A stretch of 59,495 nt of DNA from contig CAJUKA010000011.1 in NCBI GenBank assembly GCA_910586585.1, positions 1 through 59,495 of the forward strand, in the 5' to 3' direction. Positions 1 to 8,558 of this stretch are shown one piece after another (position 1 is the stretch's first letter; each line of letters begins with the position of its first letter). Both the position numbers and the translations under genes were made by a program. This DNA comes from an uncultured Lachnospiraceae bacterium. GTDB taxonomy: Bacteria; Bacillota; Clostridia; Lachnospirales; Lachnospiraceae. The notes under the pieces were generated by a model. The model saw only the letters and a list, made by a program, of their open reading frames with translations. It was not told where the DNA came from and did not search any database.

Positions 1-80
1 CCCTTTCCTTTCTTAAAAATGGTTGTAAATAGATGTTATCCCCTTAAGAGCGGCTGTTCTAAGTGCTTCCAAGGGCCACA

Positions 81-287
81 CTTGAAAAACTAACGTTTTT
101 CAAGGTCGCTCCACAGGGCCTACTCGAAAAACTGACGTTTTTCGAGTGTCGTGCTCTCGCACGATATAAATTCATAGAACACTCCATCTGCAGACAAGCC
201 TGCATGGGTGTTCCATGAATTTATGCCCCGCTTCGGGGAATACCACCATTATAATATCCCCCCCTGCGAATGAAATGAGCAGGGGGG
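81..287. repeat. Array of six consecutive hairpins
   Basis: Six separate inverted repeats follow each other with almost no gap. They are 81-104 (CTTGAAAAAC / GTTTTTCAAG), 122-147 (ACTCGAAAAAC / GTTTTTCGAGT), 149-164 (TCGTGC / GCACGA), 166-224 (ATAAATTCAT / ATGAATTTAT with a smaller GCAG/CTGC stem inside), 226-238 (CCCCG / CGGGG) and 259-287 (CCCCCCTGC / GCAGGGGGG). The first two are variants of one unit. No convincing gene overlaps them. It could be a structured RNA, a composite of intergenic palindromic repeats, or a mobile-element end; the sequence alone does not decide. Confidence 0.75.
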
Positions 288-528
288 CACCTGCGTTTTA
301 CGCCTATGCACTGCGCCCCGAAACGATGCACTTATGTAAAGAGGAAAAAACGGGAAAGAGGAAAACAGGTAAGGATAACGGCCCTTATCACAACCTAACA
401 AAAAGAGGGTTTGGTGCAGAAAATAAAGGGGTGCTATAGAGAAAAGACAGCCAAGATTGCCCCTTATGCCCTTGATATAGATTATATACACTAGTTTAAA
501 AAGGAACTCAGGCGCCGGCAGGCATACA
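288..528. other. Gene-free stretch after the hairpin array
   Basis: Open frames cross this stretch on both strands (for example 249-593 minus), but none has a good ribosome site or a recognisable protein. I see no RNA gene or promoter that I can support. Counting the hairpin array as well, no convincing gene is present from base 1 to 616. Confidence 0.5.
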
Positions 529-562
529 AAAAACAAGAGCAGTTTTACCTGCCCTTGTTTTT
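529..562 (-). terminator. Rho-independent terminator of the 71-aa gene
   Basis: On the minus strand AAAAACAAG-GCAG pairs with CTGC-CTTG around a short loop and is followed by TTTTT. It lies about 55 bases past the stop of the gene at 617-832. A-tracts on both sides would let it work in both directions. Confidence 0.6.
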
Positions 563-616
563 GCTTTGATTCACACTTTTGTTCCTTATTCAATTCTTGT
601 ATTTCTTAAAACAACA

Positions 617-832
617 TTACATTTTTGAAATCATTACAACTGATAAATCATATTCTTCAAGAAACTCATCAATATCTCTTTCATCATTGATTTCCATAGC
701 TGTTTCAAATATGCCTGTCTCAGGATCCAAAAAGCCTGCTATCATTTCACCTGTAGACTGATTTTTTCGAATCATTGGCTTCTTATTTAAAATATCAATT
801 CCTTTAGATACTTCCTTTTTTGCTACTAACAT
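617..832 (-). CDS. Small hypothetical protein (71 aa)
   Basis: I do not recognise the family. The protein is short, charged and soluble, with no signal peptide or membrane segment, and its C-terminal half is acidic (rich in D and E around residues 45-62). A strong ribosome site (AAGGGGGAAC, six bases before the ATG) and a terminator just downstream argue that it is a real, singly transcribed gene. The mid-region reading F-L-D-P-E-T-G resembles small proteins often seen in Firmicutes, but this is not enough to assign a function. Confidence 0.6.
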   Translation of the reverse strand: MLVAKKEVSKGIDILNKKPMIRKNQSTGEMIAGFLDPETGIFETAMEINDERDIDEFLEEYDLSVVMISKM

Positions 833-1440
833 GTTGTTGTTCCCCCTTCAACCCTTTTTCAATATAATACGCTCACACAGGATTCTTTCCGCGTTTTTAG
901 CATACTATTTCCCAACATTCCAAGAATACGTTTCCCAAATGTCAAAAACAGTATGCCAATCCTGTATTGGCATATTGCAGTTTCCTTATATCGGATTTTG
1001 ACTCCTCAATCATCCGCATCATCATGCAAGTCTTAGAAATCCTTTCCTATTATAAAAGAAAACCTGAACCTTGCATTTGATATAAGTAGTTATGTCTCAA
1101 AAGCGTGCTTGGCACATAGTACCATAAGAATCAAAGCTTGTTTATGATTAGTTTCATGGCCCGGACATAGTTCTCCCAGCATAGTCCCGAAGCAGAAACT
1201 GAATCAGCATATTCATGGAAGAAAGAATAGATTAAAAATATCAGCTACATATCATCTATATGTTTCATCTCCCTATATTATGTAACCTACTTTTTCAATA
1301 GTAACACATGTATTTTTATAATTCAATCCTTATTTTCCAAATTGTGCATATTTACATAATTTTTTAGTTATGTTGACTATTTCTCTACAATTTGCAAAAA
1401 TTTTATAATATTATTTCATTTTTTATATTCCCACCATGCA
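833..1440. other. Gene-free AT-rich region
   Basis: About 600 bases hold no supported gene. A perfect 9-bp inverted repeat (TATGCCAAT / ATTGGCATA) lies at 952-974, upstream of the 71-aa gene on the minus strand, and could be an operator. Bases 1085-1215 are less AT-rich than the rest and may be a decayed coding remnant, but no frame is recognisable. Confidence 0.4.
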
Positions 1441-1478
1441 AAAAAGAAACCCAAACCTAACAGTTTGACTTTCTTTTT
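1441..1478 (-). terminator. Terminator after the lipoprotein gene
   Basis: AAAAAGAAA and AAAC pair with GTTT and TTTCTTTTT around a small loop, with an A/T-rich flank on either side. It lies 14 bases past the stop of the lipoprotein gene at 1492-1881. Confidence 0.6.
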
Positions 1479-1491
1479 ATATCGTTTATCA

Positions 1492-1881
1492 TTATTCTTT
1501 AAAGATTCCTTCTATTTTGTTTTGCAGCTCATCTGGAGACAATCCCTCTGCATTCTTGATAAGATTCTCTAAAGACTCTTTTGCCTCACTTAATTTTTCC
1601 TCATCCTTGCTAAAATCATCAATATACTTCTTTATAGACTTTTGTATTTTTTCCTGATCACTGCTGCTAAGTCCCAGCGTTGTTGATAAATCGTCATTTT
1701 GAAAAAATTCTTCGATTTCGCTTGTAAATGCTTTTTTTAAGTCTTCTGCTGCTTGTGCTTTGATATCATTGACAACATTGCCTATATAGTCCTCAGACTT
1801 TTGCGTTGACAATTCTTTCTGACACCCTGCCAGGAAAACGCTGCCCGCTGCCAATGCCAGAAAAACTCGTATTTTTCTCAA
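1492..1881 (-). CDS. Putative lipoprotein, helical (129 aa)
   Basis: The N-terminus is a lipoprotein signal: basic M-R-K, a hydrophobic stretch, then the lipobox L-A-G-C with Cys20 as the lipidated residue. The rest is charged and probably alpha-helical. The family is not recognised. It starts with TTG, preceded by GGAGAG five bases away, and the start overlaps the stop of the upstream gene (AATTGA), so the two are translationally coupled. It is likely anchored on the outer face of the membrane. Confidence 0.7.
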   Translation of the reverse strand: MRKIRVFLALAAGSVFLAGCQKELSTQKSEDYIGNVVNDIKAQAAEDLKKAFTSEIEEFFQNDDLSTTLGLSSSDQEKIQKSIKKYIDDFSKDEEKLSEAKESLENLIKNAEGLSPDELQNKIEGIFKE

Positions 1882-2294
1882 TTTTTCTCTCCTTCTGCCT
1901 GTATCGCCTGAGCTGCCTCAACTGCCTTTTGATCAATCAATGTGGACTTCTTCTTTTTTTTCAGAGAAGTTATCGGTTTATCCGGCCACGCCATTGCCTT
2001 GATACCTGGTGTCGATGTCTTAATCCTGAGATAGCTTTTCCCATCTTCTACAAACCGAATGATGGAAATATTCCTCCAAACATAAAAATCGAATGGTCCA
2101 AATTCTATCTTAATCTCTTTGAGCATTCCCTTCGCTTCAAAATTTACAAGCTTTTCATCAACCCTGACGGGCATGGTGTATATATATCTATTGTCTGTAG
2201 TCTGGATAATAGTTGTCTCAAAAAGCGCTGATTTTCCTTCCTTACTGACTCTGATCGCCGCCATTGCCGGTACTGGAATATCTTCTACATTCAT
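1878..2294 (-). CDS. Hypothetical protein, beta-rich (138 aa)
   Basis: The family is not identified with confidence. The N-terminal ~95 residues look like a beta-barrel with alternating hydrophobic residues, somewhat like a PilZ-type or Ig-like fold. The C-terminal third is basic (a run of five lysines) and ends in a helical tail. ATG at 2294 is preferred over the GTG at 2303 because GGGTG lies six bases before it. The gene overlaps the lipoprotein gene downstream by four bases, so the pair form one operon. Without a profile search the PilZ likeness is only an impression. Confidence 0.6.
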   Translation of the reverse strand: MNVEDIPVPAMAAIRVSKEGKSALFETTIIQTTDNRYIYTMPVRVDEKLVNFEAKGMLKEIKIEFGPFDFYVWRNISIIRFVEDGKSYLRIKTSTPGIKAMAWPDKPITSLKKKKKSTLIDQKAVEAAQAIQAEGEKN

Positions 2295-2693
2295 TATTTT
2301 CACCCGCTTTCGTAATTTTATACATATATTGAATTTGAATCTGCCAAAACAAACTAATATTTAAACGCAGATTTATATATTACAGTATAGTCTGAACAGC
2401 GTGCAGTTGTCAAGAACTGTTGCAAATCCCAAGAGTCCACTAATAAATCCATAAAATTTATCAACAGCTTATTTATTTTTTTTTGAATATATGTTAAACT
2501 AATAAAATATTTGGCATTGTGTCAATCCAGCATACTGAAATAAAAGCTATGCAAATGGCTGAACTATTATTATTGCAAGGAACTGCATGTAAACAATAGA
2601 CGCGGAAGGCGTCTTATCGTTACATATCTATGTTATGGTTCACTCTGTAATATATTTATTCCTAAGTACTATTTAGAAGGGCAGGTTATTAGA
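2295..2693 (+). promoter_or_regulatory. Divergent intergenic region upstream of the PPIase gene
   Basis: The 400-base gap separates two divergent units. It holds an A/T-rich stretch with promoter-like sequence near 2480-2510 (TTGAAT followed by AT-rich -10-like sequence) and a 6-bp hairpin AGACGC / GCGTCT at 2598-2614 in the probable 5' leader of the gene at 2694. The leader has no motif of a riboswitch class I know. Confidence 0.35.
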
Positions 2694-3905
2694 ATGGCAA
2701 AGGACAAAAAAACAACTACTAATGAAAATACAGACATTAGTAAAAGCAAGGCAAAACGAGAACAGCGCAGGAAGGAGGTTGCAAAGGAAAAACAGCAAAA
2801 ACTTTTTTCAAAAGCAGTCGGTATCGCAATTGCCGCTGTACTTGTTGTTATCATAATTGCTGCTGCCGGAAAAAGTATTTATTTGGCAGCAATCCGCACT
2901 ACTTCAAATTCAAATCTCAGTGCGGTGTTAACCTCTGACGGAAAAATAGACGGCGCTGATATGAAGAACGTTTTAACGCTTGCTGATTATGCAAATATTT
3001 CTATTCCTGCAGAAGAAGTTGCAGCAACTGCTGAGGAAGTAGACGACGATATTGATGCTACACTTGAATCTCACAAGGAGCTTAGCACAGATGCTTCTTT
3101 GGAAATTGCTGACGGAGACGAGGTAAACATTGATTTTGTCGGGACTGTTGACGGCGTTGAATTTGAAGGCGGAAACAGTAACGGAGCGGGATATGATTTG
3201 ACAATTGGCTCTGGTTTGTTTGTAGACGATTTTGAACAGCAGTTAATTGGACATAAACCTGGCGAAGAACTTACTGTAGAAGTTACCTTCCCTGAGGATT
3301 ATAATGAGGAACTCGGCGGAAAAGATGCAAGTTTTGCAGTGACTGTTAATGGTATCAACATCAAACCAGAATTGACTGATGAATTTGTAGCGGAGAATCT
3401 TTCTGAGGAGGGCGTTTCTACAGCCGCTGAATACCGCGCATCTGTAGAAAATAAATTTTATGAACAGCACCTTCAAGAATATGTGACAAATTATATTATG
3501 GATAATTCAACCGTTAATTCATATCCTTCTGCTTATCTGAAAGCAACAAAAGCTGTCACAAAATACAATGATGAATACATGATGCAGTATCTTAATCAGA
3601 TGGGTGCAGGCTACGAAAATGTATGGGAAACCCAAGGCGAAGAAATTAACGATGAACTTTCCTACGAAAAAGATTTGACAGAACGTGCAAAAGAAGCGGT
3701 AAAATCAGCGCTTGTATATCAGGCAATTTATGAAGATGCCGGCCTTAGTATTGATATGGAAGCTGTTATCGCAGAAATGACAGAAGAAAATGGCGAAGAA
3801 TACGTGACCAACATGAAAGAAACTTATGGTGAGGGCTATATGGCACAGTCCGAAATCAAAGATGCTGTAACAGAGCATTTAATGAATCTATATAAAACGA
3901 AATAA
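2694..3905 (+). CDS. Membrane-anchored trigger-factor-like peptidyl-prolyl isomerase
   Basis: This is a 403-aa protein with a very basic cytoplasmic N-terminus (residues 1-40), one membrane helix at about 43-65, then an extracytoplasmic region. Residues ~140-225 form an FKBP-type isomerase domain: G-D-E-V-N-I-D-F-V-G-T, the insert-in-flap G-S-G-L-F-V-D-D-F-E-Q-Q-L-I-G, and V-T-F-P-E-D-Y. The arrangement is that of trigger factor, followed by a helical C-terminal chaperone part. Family knowledge suggests it helps fold exported proteins outside the membrane. ATG follows AGG by eight bases. It is monocistronic, with its own terminator. Confidence 0.85.
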   Translation: MAKDKKTTTNENTDISKSKAKREQRRKEVAKEKQQKLFSKAVGIAIAAVLVVIIIAAAGKSIYLAAIRTTSNSNLSAVLTSDGKIDGADMKNVLTLADYANISIPAEEVAATAEEVDDDIDATLESHKELSTDASLEIADGDEVNIDFVGTVDGVEFEGGNSNGAGYDLTIGSGLFVDDFEQQLIGHKPGEELTVEVTFPEDYNEELGGKDASFAVTVNGINIKPELTDEFVAENLSEEGVSTAAEYRASVENKFYEQHLQEYVTNYIMDNSTVNSYPSAYLKATKAVTKYNDEYMMQYLNQMGAGYENVWETQGEEINDELSYEKDLTERAKEAVKSALVYQAIYEDAGLSIDMEAVIAEMTEENGEEYVTNMKETYGEGYMAQSEIKDAVTEHLMNLYKTK

Positions 3906-3936
3906 AAAATTGAGCGCCAGCGCGCTCAATTTTTTA
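3904..3936 (+). terminator. Terminator of the PPIase gene (TTGAGCGC family)
   Basis: AATTGAGCGC pairs with GCGCTCAATT around a four-base loop, then a T-run. Nearly the same stem recurs at 32634-32662 and 40257-40288. Confidence 0.9.
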
Positions 3937-3986
3937 TTTCGCAATTTCCTATATTATATAAAAACTTACGTTCTATCTCTCACTTT

Positions 3987-4916
3987 TTACCAATCCAGCG
4001 TAAATGCGGAAAATGCATCTTTTGGTGCAAACTGTTCTTCCTTGTAACGAAGCAAATATGCTTTGATTTCTGCGCCGACATTTCCCATATCAGAAAGCAG
4101 GCTGTCAAAATTATCTGCATTCACACACCCTGCATTCACAAAAATCTGATAATAGTTCAGTTCATTGGTGTGTTCTTCCAAAATAATATCCCATGCCTCA
4201 GGCTCCATTGTCCCCTTTGTATGCCGGCGCAAATAACCCAAAAGTTCTTCCTGCACACTGTCAGACAATTTATAGGGATGCAGCAGACGGAAATAAACAA
4301 GACGCAGCTTCATTTTCCGTTTTTCTACGGGATAGGATTTGATATCATAATCTTTTCCCTCATAATCCTCCTCACCACAGGTCCACAGCTCCTCAAATCC
4401 ATCAAGGTCATCTAATGCCACCAAACCGATCAATTTCTCGTCCCAGCGTTTTACCCAGGCATCCGAACCAATTTCCATAGGATCAAACAGAAAATAATCA
4501 TGAAACACCGTCACTGCCATAGCAAGCATACGCCAGAGTCCTACTGACTGCAGCTTTGCTGTCTCTTCCTCTGAAATTGTCCTGATGCTAATTTCTCTAA
4601 GCCGTTTGCATCCCAAAAACAATTCTTTGCCATGAATCAGTGCGTGATGCGGCATTGAGACCGTTCTTAACTGCTCCGCATGTGCAAATGCCCAATCACC
4701 GATTTCTTCCACAGTATCCGGCAAAATGATTTCCCTGATTGTTTTGCAGCTTAAAAAAGCCTTCTTTTCAATTGATATCACTGGCTTTTCATCAATATAA
4801 GAAGGGACCTGAATGCGTTCACCAATTCCGCGGTATCGTTTGATAAGATACCCTTTTTTGTATGATTTGTATGCAAATTGTCCTCCTCCGGCATTGTTTA
4901 TTACTGCCTCTTCCAT
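3987..4916 (-). CDS. BspA-type leucine-rich repeat protein (309 aa)
   Basis: Residues ~30-115 carry LRR_5 (BspA-like) repeats: V-P-S-Y-I-D-E-K-P-V, I-E-K-K-A-F-L-S-C, I-I-L-P-D-T-V-E-E-I-G-D-W-A-F, then a third degenerate unit. The C-terminal 180 residues are helical with no known motif. There is no signal peptide, so it is probably cytoplasmic, unlike secreted BspA proteins. It starts with ATG after GGGGG. It follows the MoxR-like ATPase and VWA genes on the same strand with a 36-base gap, so it likely belongs to that operon and may be a substrate or adaptor of the ATPase. That role is inference. Confidence 0.75.
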   Translation of the reverse strand: MEEAVINNAGGGQFAYKSYKKGYLIKRYRGIGERIQVPSYIDEKPVISIEKKAFLSCKTIREIILPDTVEEIGDWAFAHAEQLRTVSMPHHALIHGKELFLGCKRLREISIRTISEEETAKLQSVGLWRMLAMAVTVFHDYFLFDPMEIGSDAWVKRWDEKLIGLVALDDLDGFEELWTCGEEDYEGKDYDIKSYPVEKRKMKLRLVYFRLLHPYKLSDSVQEELLGYLRRHTKGTMEPEAWDIILEEHTNELNYYQIFVNAGCVNADNFDSLLSDMGNVGAEIKAYLLRYKEEQFAPKDAFSAFTLDW

Positions 4917-4952
4917 AATAATCCCCCACTCGTCCGGTCTGTACTATCCTCT

Positions 4953-6479
4953 TTACAGCTCCAAGGATTCAATCTCATTCAAAATATCATCTTGACGCTC
5001 GTGAATCATCAGCTCTTCATTGTGCTTCTGATAATCAGCACTTCCATACAACCCGATAAACCGCGCACTGTAGGCATTCATCGTAAGTTCTGTCACAAGT
5101 ACGACAAGCTCATTTCCGTCCATAAAGGCTACCTCGCTAAATGCAAATAAATTGTGGAGCCTTTTTTGTATCGCACTATTTTCTGACTTCATCTGTTCCA
5201 CTTCTGCATCAAATGCCGCTTTCAGCATTGCAAATGCCTGTGCAGCGTTTTCAGGCTGCTCTAACTTTAACCGTTTCTCCTGTGTTTCCAGAAAACGGAT
5301 AATCGCTCTGTGTCTGCGCTTGTCCTCTCCTGAGAGCGTCCCCGCGCTTGTCATAGAAGCGATCACTTTTTCTCTATTTTGTATTTGTTTCTGAACCAGG
5401 GCTGCAATATCCGGATTCGTACCGTTTTCCTCATTTTTCTCATGCATTGTCCTGATAATTTTTAAAAGTTTCATCAACTCTGTGAGATAATCTGAAAACT
5501 CCAGGTTTTCTTTCATCTCACTTTCAAGCTTATCAAGAAGCATTCCCAATAGTGATAACCGCTCATCAAATTTCGCTATGCGCGCCCGTTCGACCACCTG
5601 GGCAGAATTGGTTCCATCCAGTATTTCCTCAACCTTATAATCTTTTTTATATTTATTGTACAACTCATAATACGCTGTAAATTCTTTGACAATCTTCTCA
5701 TTGTGCAGGTACTGCCCTACTAGCGTTTCATCTACAACAAACCCTTCTTCTTCACATAATAGCATAGCGGCGGAAAGATCCTCCCAGCCTCTTGCAGTCA
5801 CATAGGACTTTCCTCCTACATTGATTTCTACCCTGTAAAAATCGCTTTTTTTCATGTCAAGATAGGTCGTTACTGCATTGTGAATGCCCTGTTTGAGTGC
5901 ATATTTTTTCCAGGTCGCATAGTCCGCCTCAACCTCCACCAGTTTCATGCGGTCCATTGTCACCACATCAAATTCACGAACTGATTTATTGTACTCTGGA
6001 GGATTTCCTGCAGTGACTATCACCCACCCTTCCGGAACCTTATGTTTTCCAAATACCTTGTACTGCAAAAACTGAAGCATGGAAGGCGCAAGCGTTTCTG
6101 ATACGCAGTTGATTTCATCTAAAAACAATATTCCTTCCTCTATTCCAGAATGTTCCATTACCTCATAAATCGAAGCGATAATCTCGCTCATTGTGTATTC
6201 TGAAATATCAAACTCCATGCCTTTGTAAGTCTTGTGCGTAATGAAAGGAAGTCCCAGGGCTGACTGTCTTGTATGGTGCGTCATAGAATAGCTTACCAGC
6301 GCAATACCAAGTTCCTGCGCTATCTGCTCCATAATAGCGGTCTTTCCGATGCCTGGAGAACCCAGCAGAAATATAGGTCTTTGACGCACAACCGGAATGC
6401 GGTATTCTCCATATGGATCTTTTTTCAAATACAATGTTACCGAGTTTTTAATGTGTTCCTTTGCCTGCCTTATATTCAT
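4953..6479 (-). CDS. MoxR-family AAA+ ATPase (508 aa)
   Basis: The Walker A motif G-S-P-G-I-G-K-T is at residues 40-47 and Walker B (G-I-L-F-L-D-E-I-N) at about 115-124, followed by a sensor-1-like V-T-A-G-N-P-P. The C-terminal half is helical and unusual for the family. MoxR ATPases work with VWA-domain partners as metal-insertion or protein-remodelling chaperones, and a VWA protein is encoded directly upstream. The ribosome site AGGAGGGG sits three bases before the ATG. The substrate cannot be told from the sequence. Confidence 0.88.
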   Translation of the reverse strand: MNIRQAKEHIKNSVTLYLKKDPYGEYRIPVVRQRPIFLLGSPGIGKTAIMEQIAQELGIALVSYSMTHHTRQSALGLPFITHKTYKGMEFDISEYTMSEIIASIYEVMEHSGIEEGILFLDEINCVSETLAPSMLQFLQYKVFGKHKVPEGWVIVTAGNPPEYNKSVREFDVVTMDRMKLVEVEADYATWKKYALKQGIHNAVTTYLDMKKSDFYRVEINVGGKSYVTARGWEDLSAAMLLCEEEGFVVDETLVGQYLHNEKIVKEFTAYYELYNKYKKDYKVEEILDGTNSAQVVERARIAKFDERLSLLGMLLDKLESEMKENLEFSDYLTELMKLLKIIRTMHEKNEENGTNPDIAALVQKQIQNREKVIASMTSAGTLSGEDKRRHRAIIRFLETQEKRLKLEQPENAAQAFAMLKAAFDAEVEQMKSENSAIQKRLHNLFAFSEVAFMDGNELVVLVTELTMNAYSARFIGLYGSADYQKHNEELMIHERQDDILNEIESLEL

Positions 6480-6547
6480 AATCCCCTCCTATTTATCATT
6501 GATGAGAATAATTTTCATTCGCTTCTTAAGTATCTTTTTACTGTGTA

Positions 6548-7903
6548 TTATTCTAAATCTTCCGCGGGAAGAACAAGCTTGATTGCCCATGGAGGGGTAG
6601 GCGGCTTCTCATAGTCATCCTCCAAAAACACAAACGCGGTATCATAATTGTGCGGCGGCTTGTGCTCTGGAAACACCCCATAACCATCTGTAAAATAGAT
6701 CAAGCCCTTTAGATTCTCAAACTCGCCATTCTCTATTGCCTTGTTTACATAATCAAAGACAGGCCTGAAATCCGTTGAGCCAAACCCTTCAAGCTGCCCC
6801 TCTCTCATAAATGCTTCAAACTCATCATCATTTGTTATTTTGGTATCACGCCGAACTTCAGAATCACACTGAATAATATGAATATTCACTTTTCTGAAGA
6901 AATTCTCGCTGCTTTTCAAAATATTGTAGGTTTTATCTAAAAATGACTGCACAATTTCTCCGCGGCAGGAACCTGAAGTATCTATTGCAATCACAAATTC
7001 TTTTATCTTATTCACATCTTTATATTCTAATGGTTCTACCAACGGCAAATTCCCATAGAGTGAAAGTCCATACGTATAATACACGTAATCAAATTCATCG
7101 TCATTGATCTGTATATTCTCGCCGGAAACGCTAAACCTTCTCAAGAAATCGCCGTAGTCATACTGTTCTCTTGTCGCCTCTTCAAGATTTTGCAGAATAC
7201 TTTTGTCATCTGACTTATCCTCTGAAAAAGACTTTAGTTCTGCTTTGATACGCTCGCTAATCTTTTTCCACTGCGCCTGCGTGATCTCAAACGACTCCAC
7301 AGGTCCCCACTTCTCATGAATATCTCTTTGAAACAACAGTCCAAGCTCCAAAAGTTCGCTGACACCTGGCCTGTCCTCCTTAAGCTTTCGGTAGATTCTG
7401 TCTGCTGTAAGCGTACCTGTGCGTTGTTTCCATTGTGCGAGTACTTCTTTGCGCTCTTTGTCGCCTGTAGTTTCCATATCCGGCATTCCAAGCCCTAACA
7501 CAACATTTTCGACAGCCATATCAGCCGCCACATCCCAAAGCTCCTGATCAACCCGGTCATATTTGTACGAATGTCCAAAAATGCAGTGTAGAAGTATATG
7601 CAGATACAGCCTGAGAACCTGATTGGGATCTTTCTTGTATAGCCGAATCACCACCATCGGATCATAAAAAACCACTGCTGCTCCCGGTACATTGATATCA
7701 CAGCATATAGAGTCACTCCCCCATCTTGCCTGCAAATTCATTCCAGAAAGCGCTACATCAAGAAACCGCAGACTAATGAGCAGCCGGTCCCGTGCAAGTC
7801 CCCATATCTTACAAGCAATCTGCTCCATTTTATCTGTCTGTTCTTTTTGCTGTTCTTTTGTTTGTCCTAAATTGACCTGCATATTTTCTGGCTTTTGTGC
7901 CAT
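6548..7903 (-). CDS. VWA-like / DUF2201 putative metallopeptidase (451 aa)
   Basis: The N-terminal half has the DUF2201 metallopeptidase-like region with H-I-L-L-H-C-I-F-G-H (an HxxxH-type metal motif) and D-V-A-A-D-M-A-V-E-N. From about residue 300 there is a VWA-like domain with a complete MIDAS: D-T-S-G-S, then G-S-T-D and F-T-D-G. The gene begins after GGAGGTG four bases upstream and is followed by the MoxR-like ATPase, the classical MoxR-VWA pairing. It is probably cytoplasmic, since no signal peptide is present. The pair is common in Clostridia with no settled function. Confidence 0.85.
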   Translation of the reverse strand: MAQKPENMQVNLGQTKEQQKEQTDKMEQIACKIWGLARDRLLISLRFLDVALSGMNLQARWGSDSICCDINVPGAAVVFYDPMVVIRLYKKDPNQVLRLYLHILLHCIFGHSYKYDRVDQELWDVAADMAVENVVLGLGMPDMETTGDKERKEVLAQWKQRTGTLTADRIYRKLKEDRPGVSELLELGLLFQRDIHEKWGPVESFEITQAQWKKISERIKAELKSFSEDKSDDKSILQNLEEATREQYDYGDFLRRFSVSGENIQINDDEFDYVYYTYGLSLYGNLPLVEPLEYKDVNKIKEFVIAIDTSGSCRGEIVQSFLDKTYNILKSSENFFRKVNIHIIQCDSEVRRDTKITNDDEFEAFMREGQLEGFGSTDFRPVFDYVNKAIENGEFENLKGLIYFTDGYGVFPEHKPPHNYDTAFVFLEDDYEKPPTPPWAIKLVLPAEDLE

Positions 7904-7947
7904 AATACACCTCCGTTTTATACAAAATGTACTATTCTGGAAACAAT

Positions 7948-8541
7948 CTATGAAAAATTCAATATCTCACTGTTGCACGCCTGCTCTATAATTCCCTGAA
8001 CGTCTGCACCATCCAGATCAAGACCTTCTGCACTTACAAAATGCGTATTTTGCACACCATATAACCGGCACAGCGCATTGGCATACTCAAATCCAAAATT
8101 GCAGTCCCCGATATATCCGCCGCTGGTTGTCACATAATACATATCCTGCGCGGCACAAAGACCGATTGGCGTCCCATCCTCTGCATACGTATAAGTGATA
8201 CCCTCCACACTCGCCGCCTCAAAAAAAATCTTTAGCGATGCCGGAAACGACATATTCCAATAAGGTGCCGCAAACACAAGCATATCAGCCTGCGCTACTG
8301 CATTGGCATAATCAAACATTGTATCTTCAAACCGTCCTTCCTCTAAAAGCTCATTCCTTCTTAGAAGCCGCTCATAATTCAGCGGAAGAAGGCTTTCTAT
8401 AGACAGTCGAATTTCTTCTATCTGAAATGCCATATCTTTACTGTTCGCTTCTTTTATACGTTCTAGCAGATGTCCTGCCAGCTCCAGCGTTCTTGAATCG
8501 CTTCCACGTACACATGCATTGATAAATAGCAATGTTGGCAT
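7948..8541 (-). CDS. NAD(P)H-dependent FMN oxidoreductase, flavodoxin fold
   Basis: This 197-aa protein has a flavodoxin-like fold of the NQO1/azoreductase type. The N-terminus L-F-I-N-A-C-V-R-G-S-D-S-R-T is the FMN phosphate loop. A-P-Y-W-N-M-S-F-P-A-S-L-K-I-F-F-E near residue 95 is the family's substrate-side signature, and T-T-S-G-G-Y-I-G matches the second FMN contact. It probably reduces quinones, azo or nitro compounds using NAD(P)H. A good ribosome site (CAGGAGAG) precedes the ATG. It sits 17 bases after the SGNH hydrolase gene and may be co-transcribed with it. Confidence 0.8.
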   Translation of the reverse strand: MPTLLFINACVRGSDSRTLELAGHLLERIKEANSKDMAFQIEEIRLSIESLLPLNYERLLRRNELLEEGRFEDTMFDYANAVAQADMLVFAAPYWNMSFPASLKIFFEAASVEGITYTYAEDGTPIGLCAAQDMYYVTTSGGYIGDCNFGFEYANALCRLYGVQNTHFVSAEGLDLDGADVQGIIEQACNSEILNFS

Positions 8542-8558
8542 TTTCCTCTCTCCTGTTT

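Noticed and set aside
249..593. A 114-aa minus-strand open frame over the end of the hairpin array
   Set aside because: Its composition is unlike a protein, it crosses hairpin 259-287 and the terminator at 529-562, and no family is recognised.
2304..2693. A riboswitch in front of the trigger-factor-like gene
   Set aside because: Only one short 6-bp stem is clear, and no known aptamer core is recognisable.
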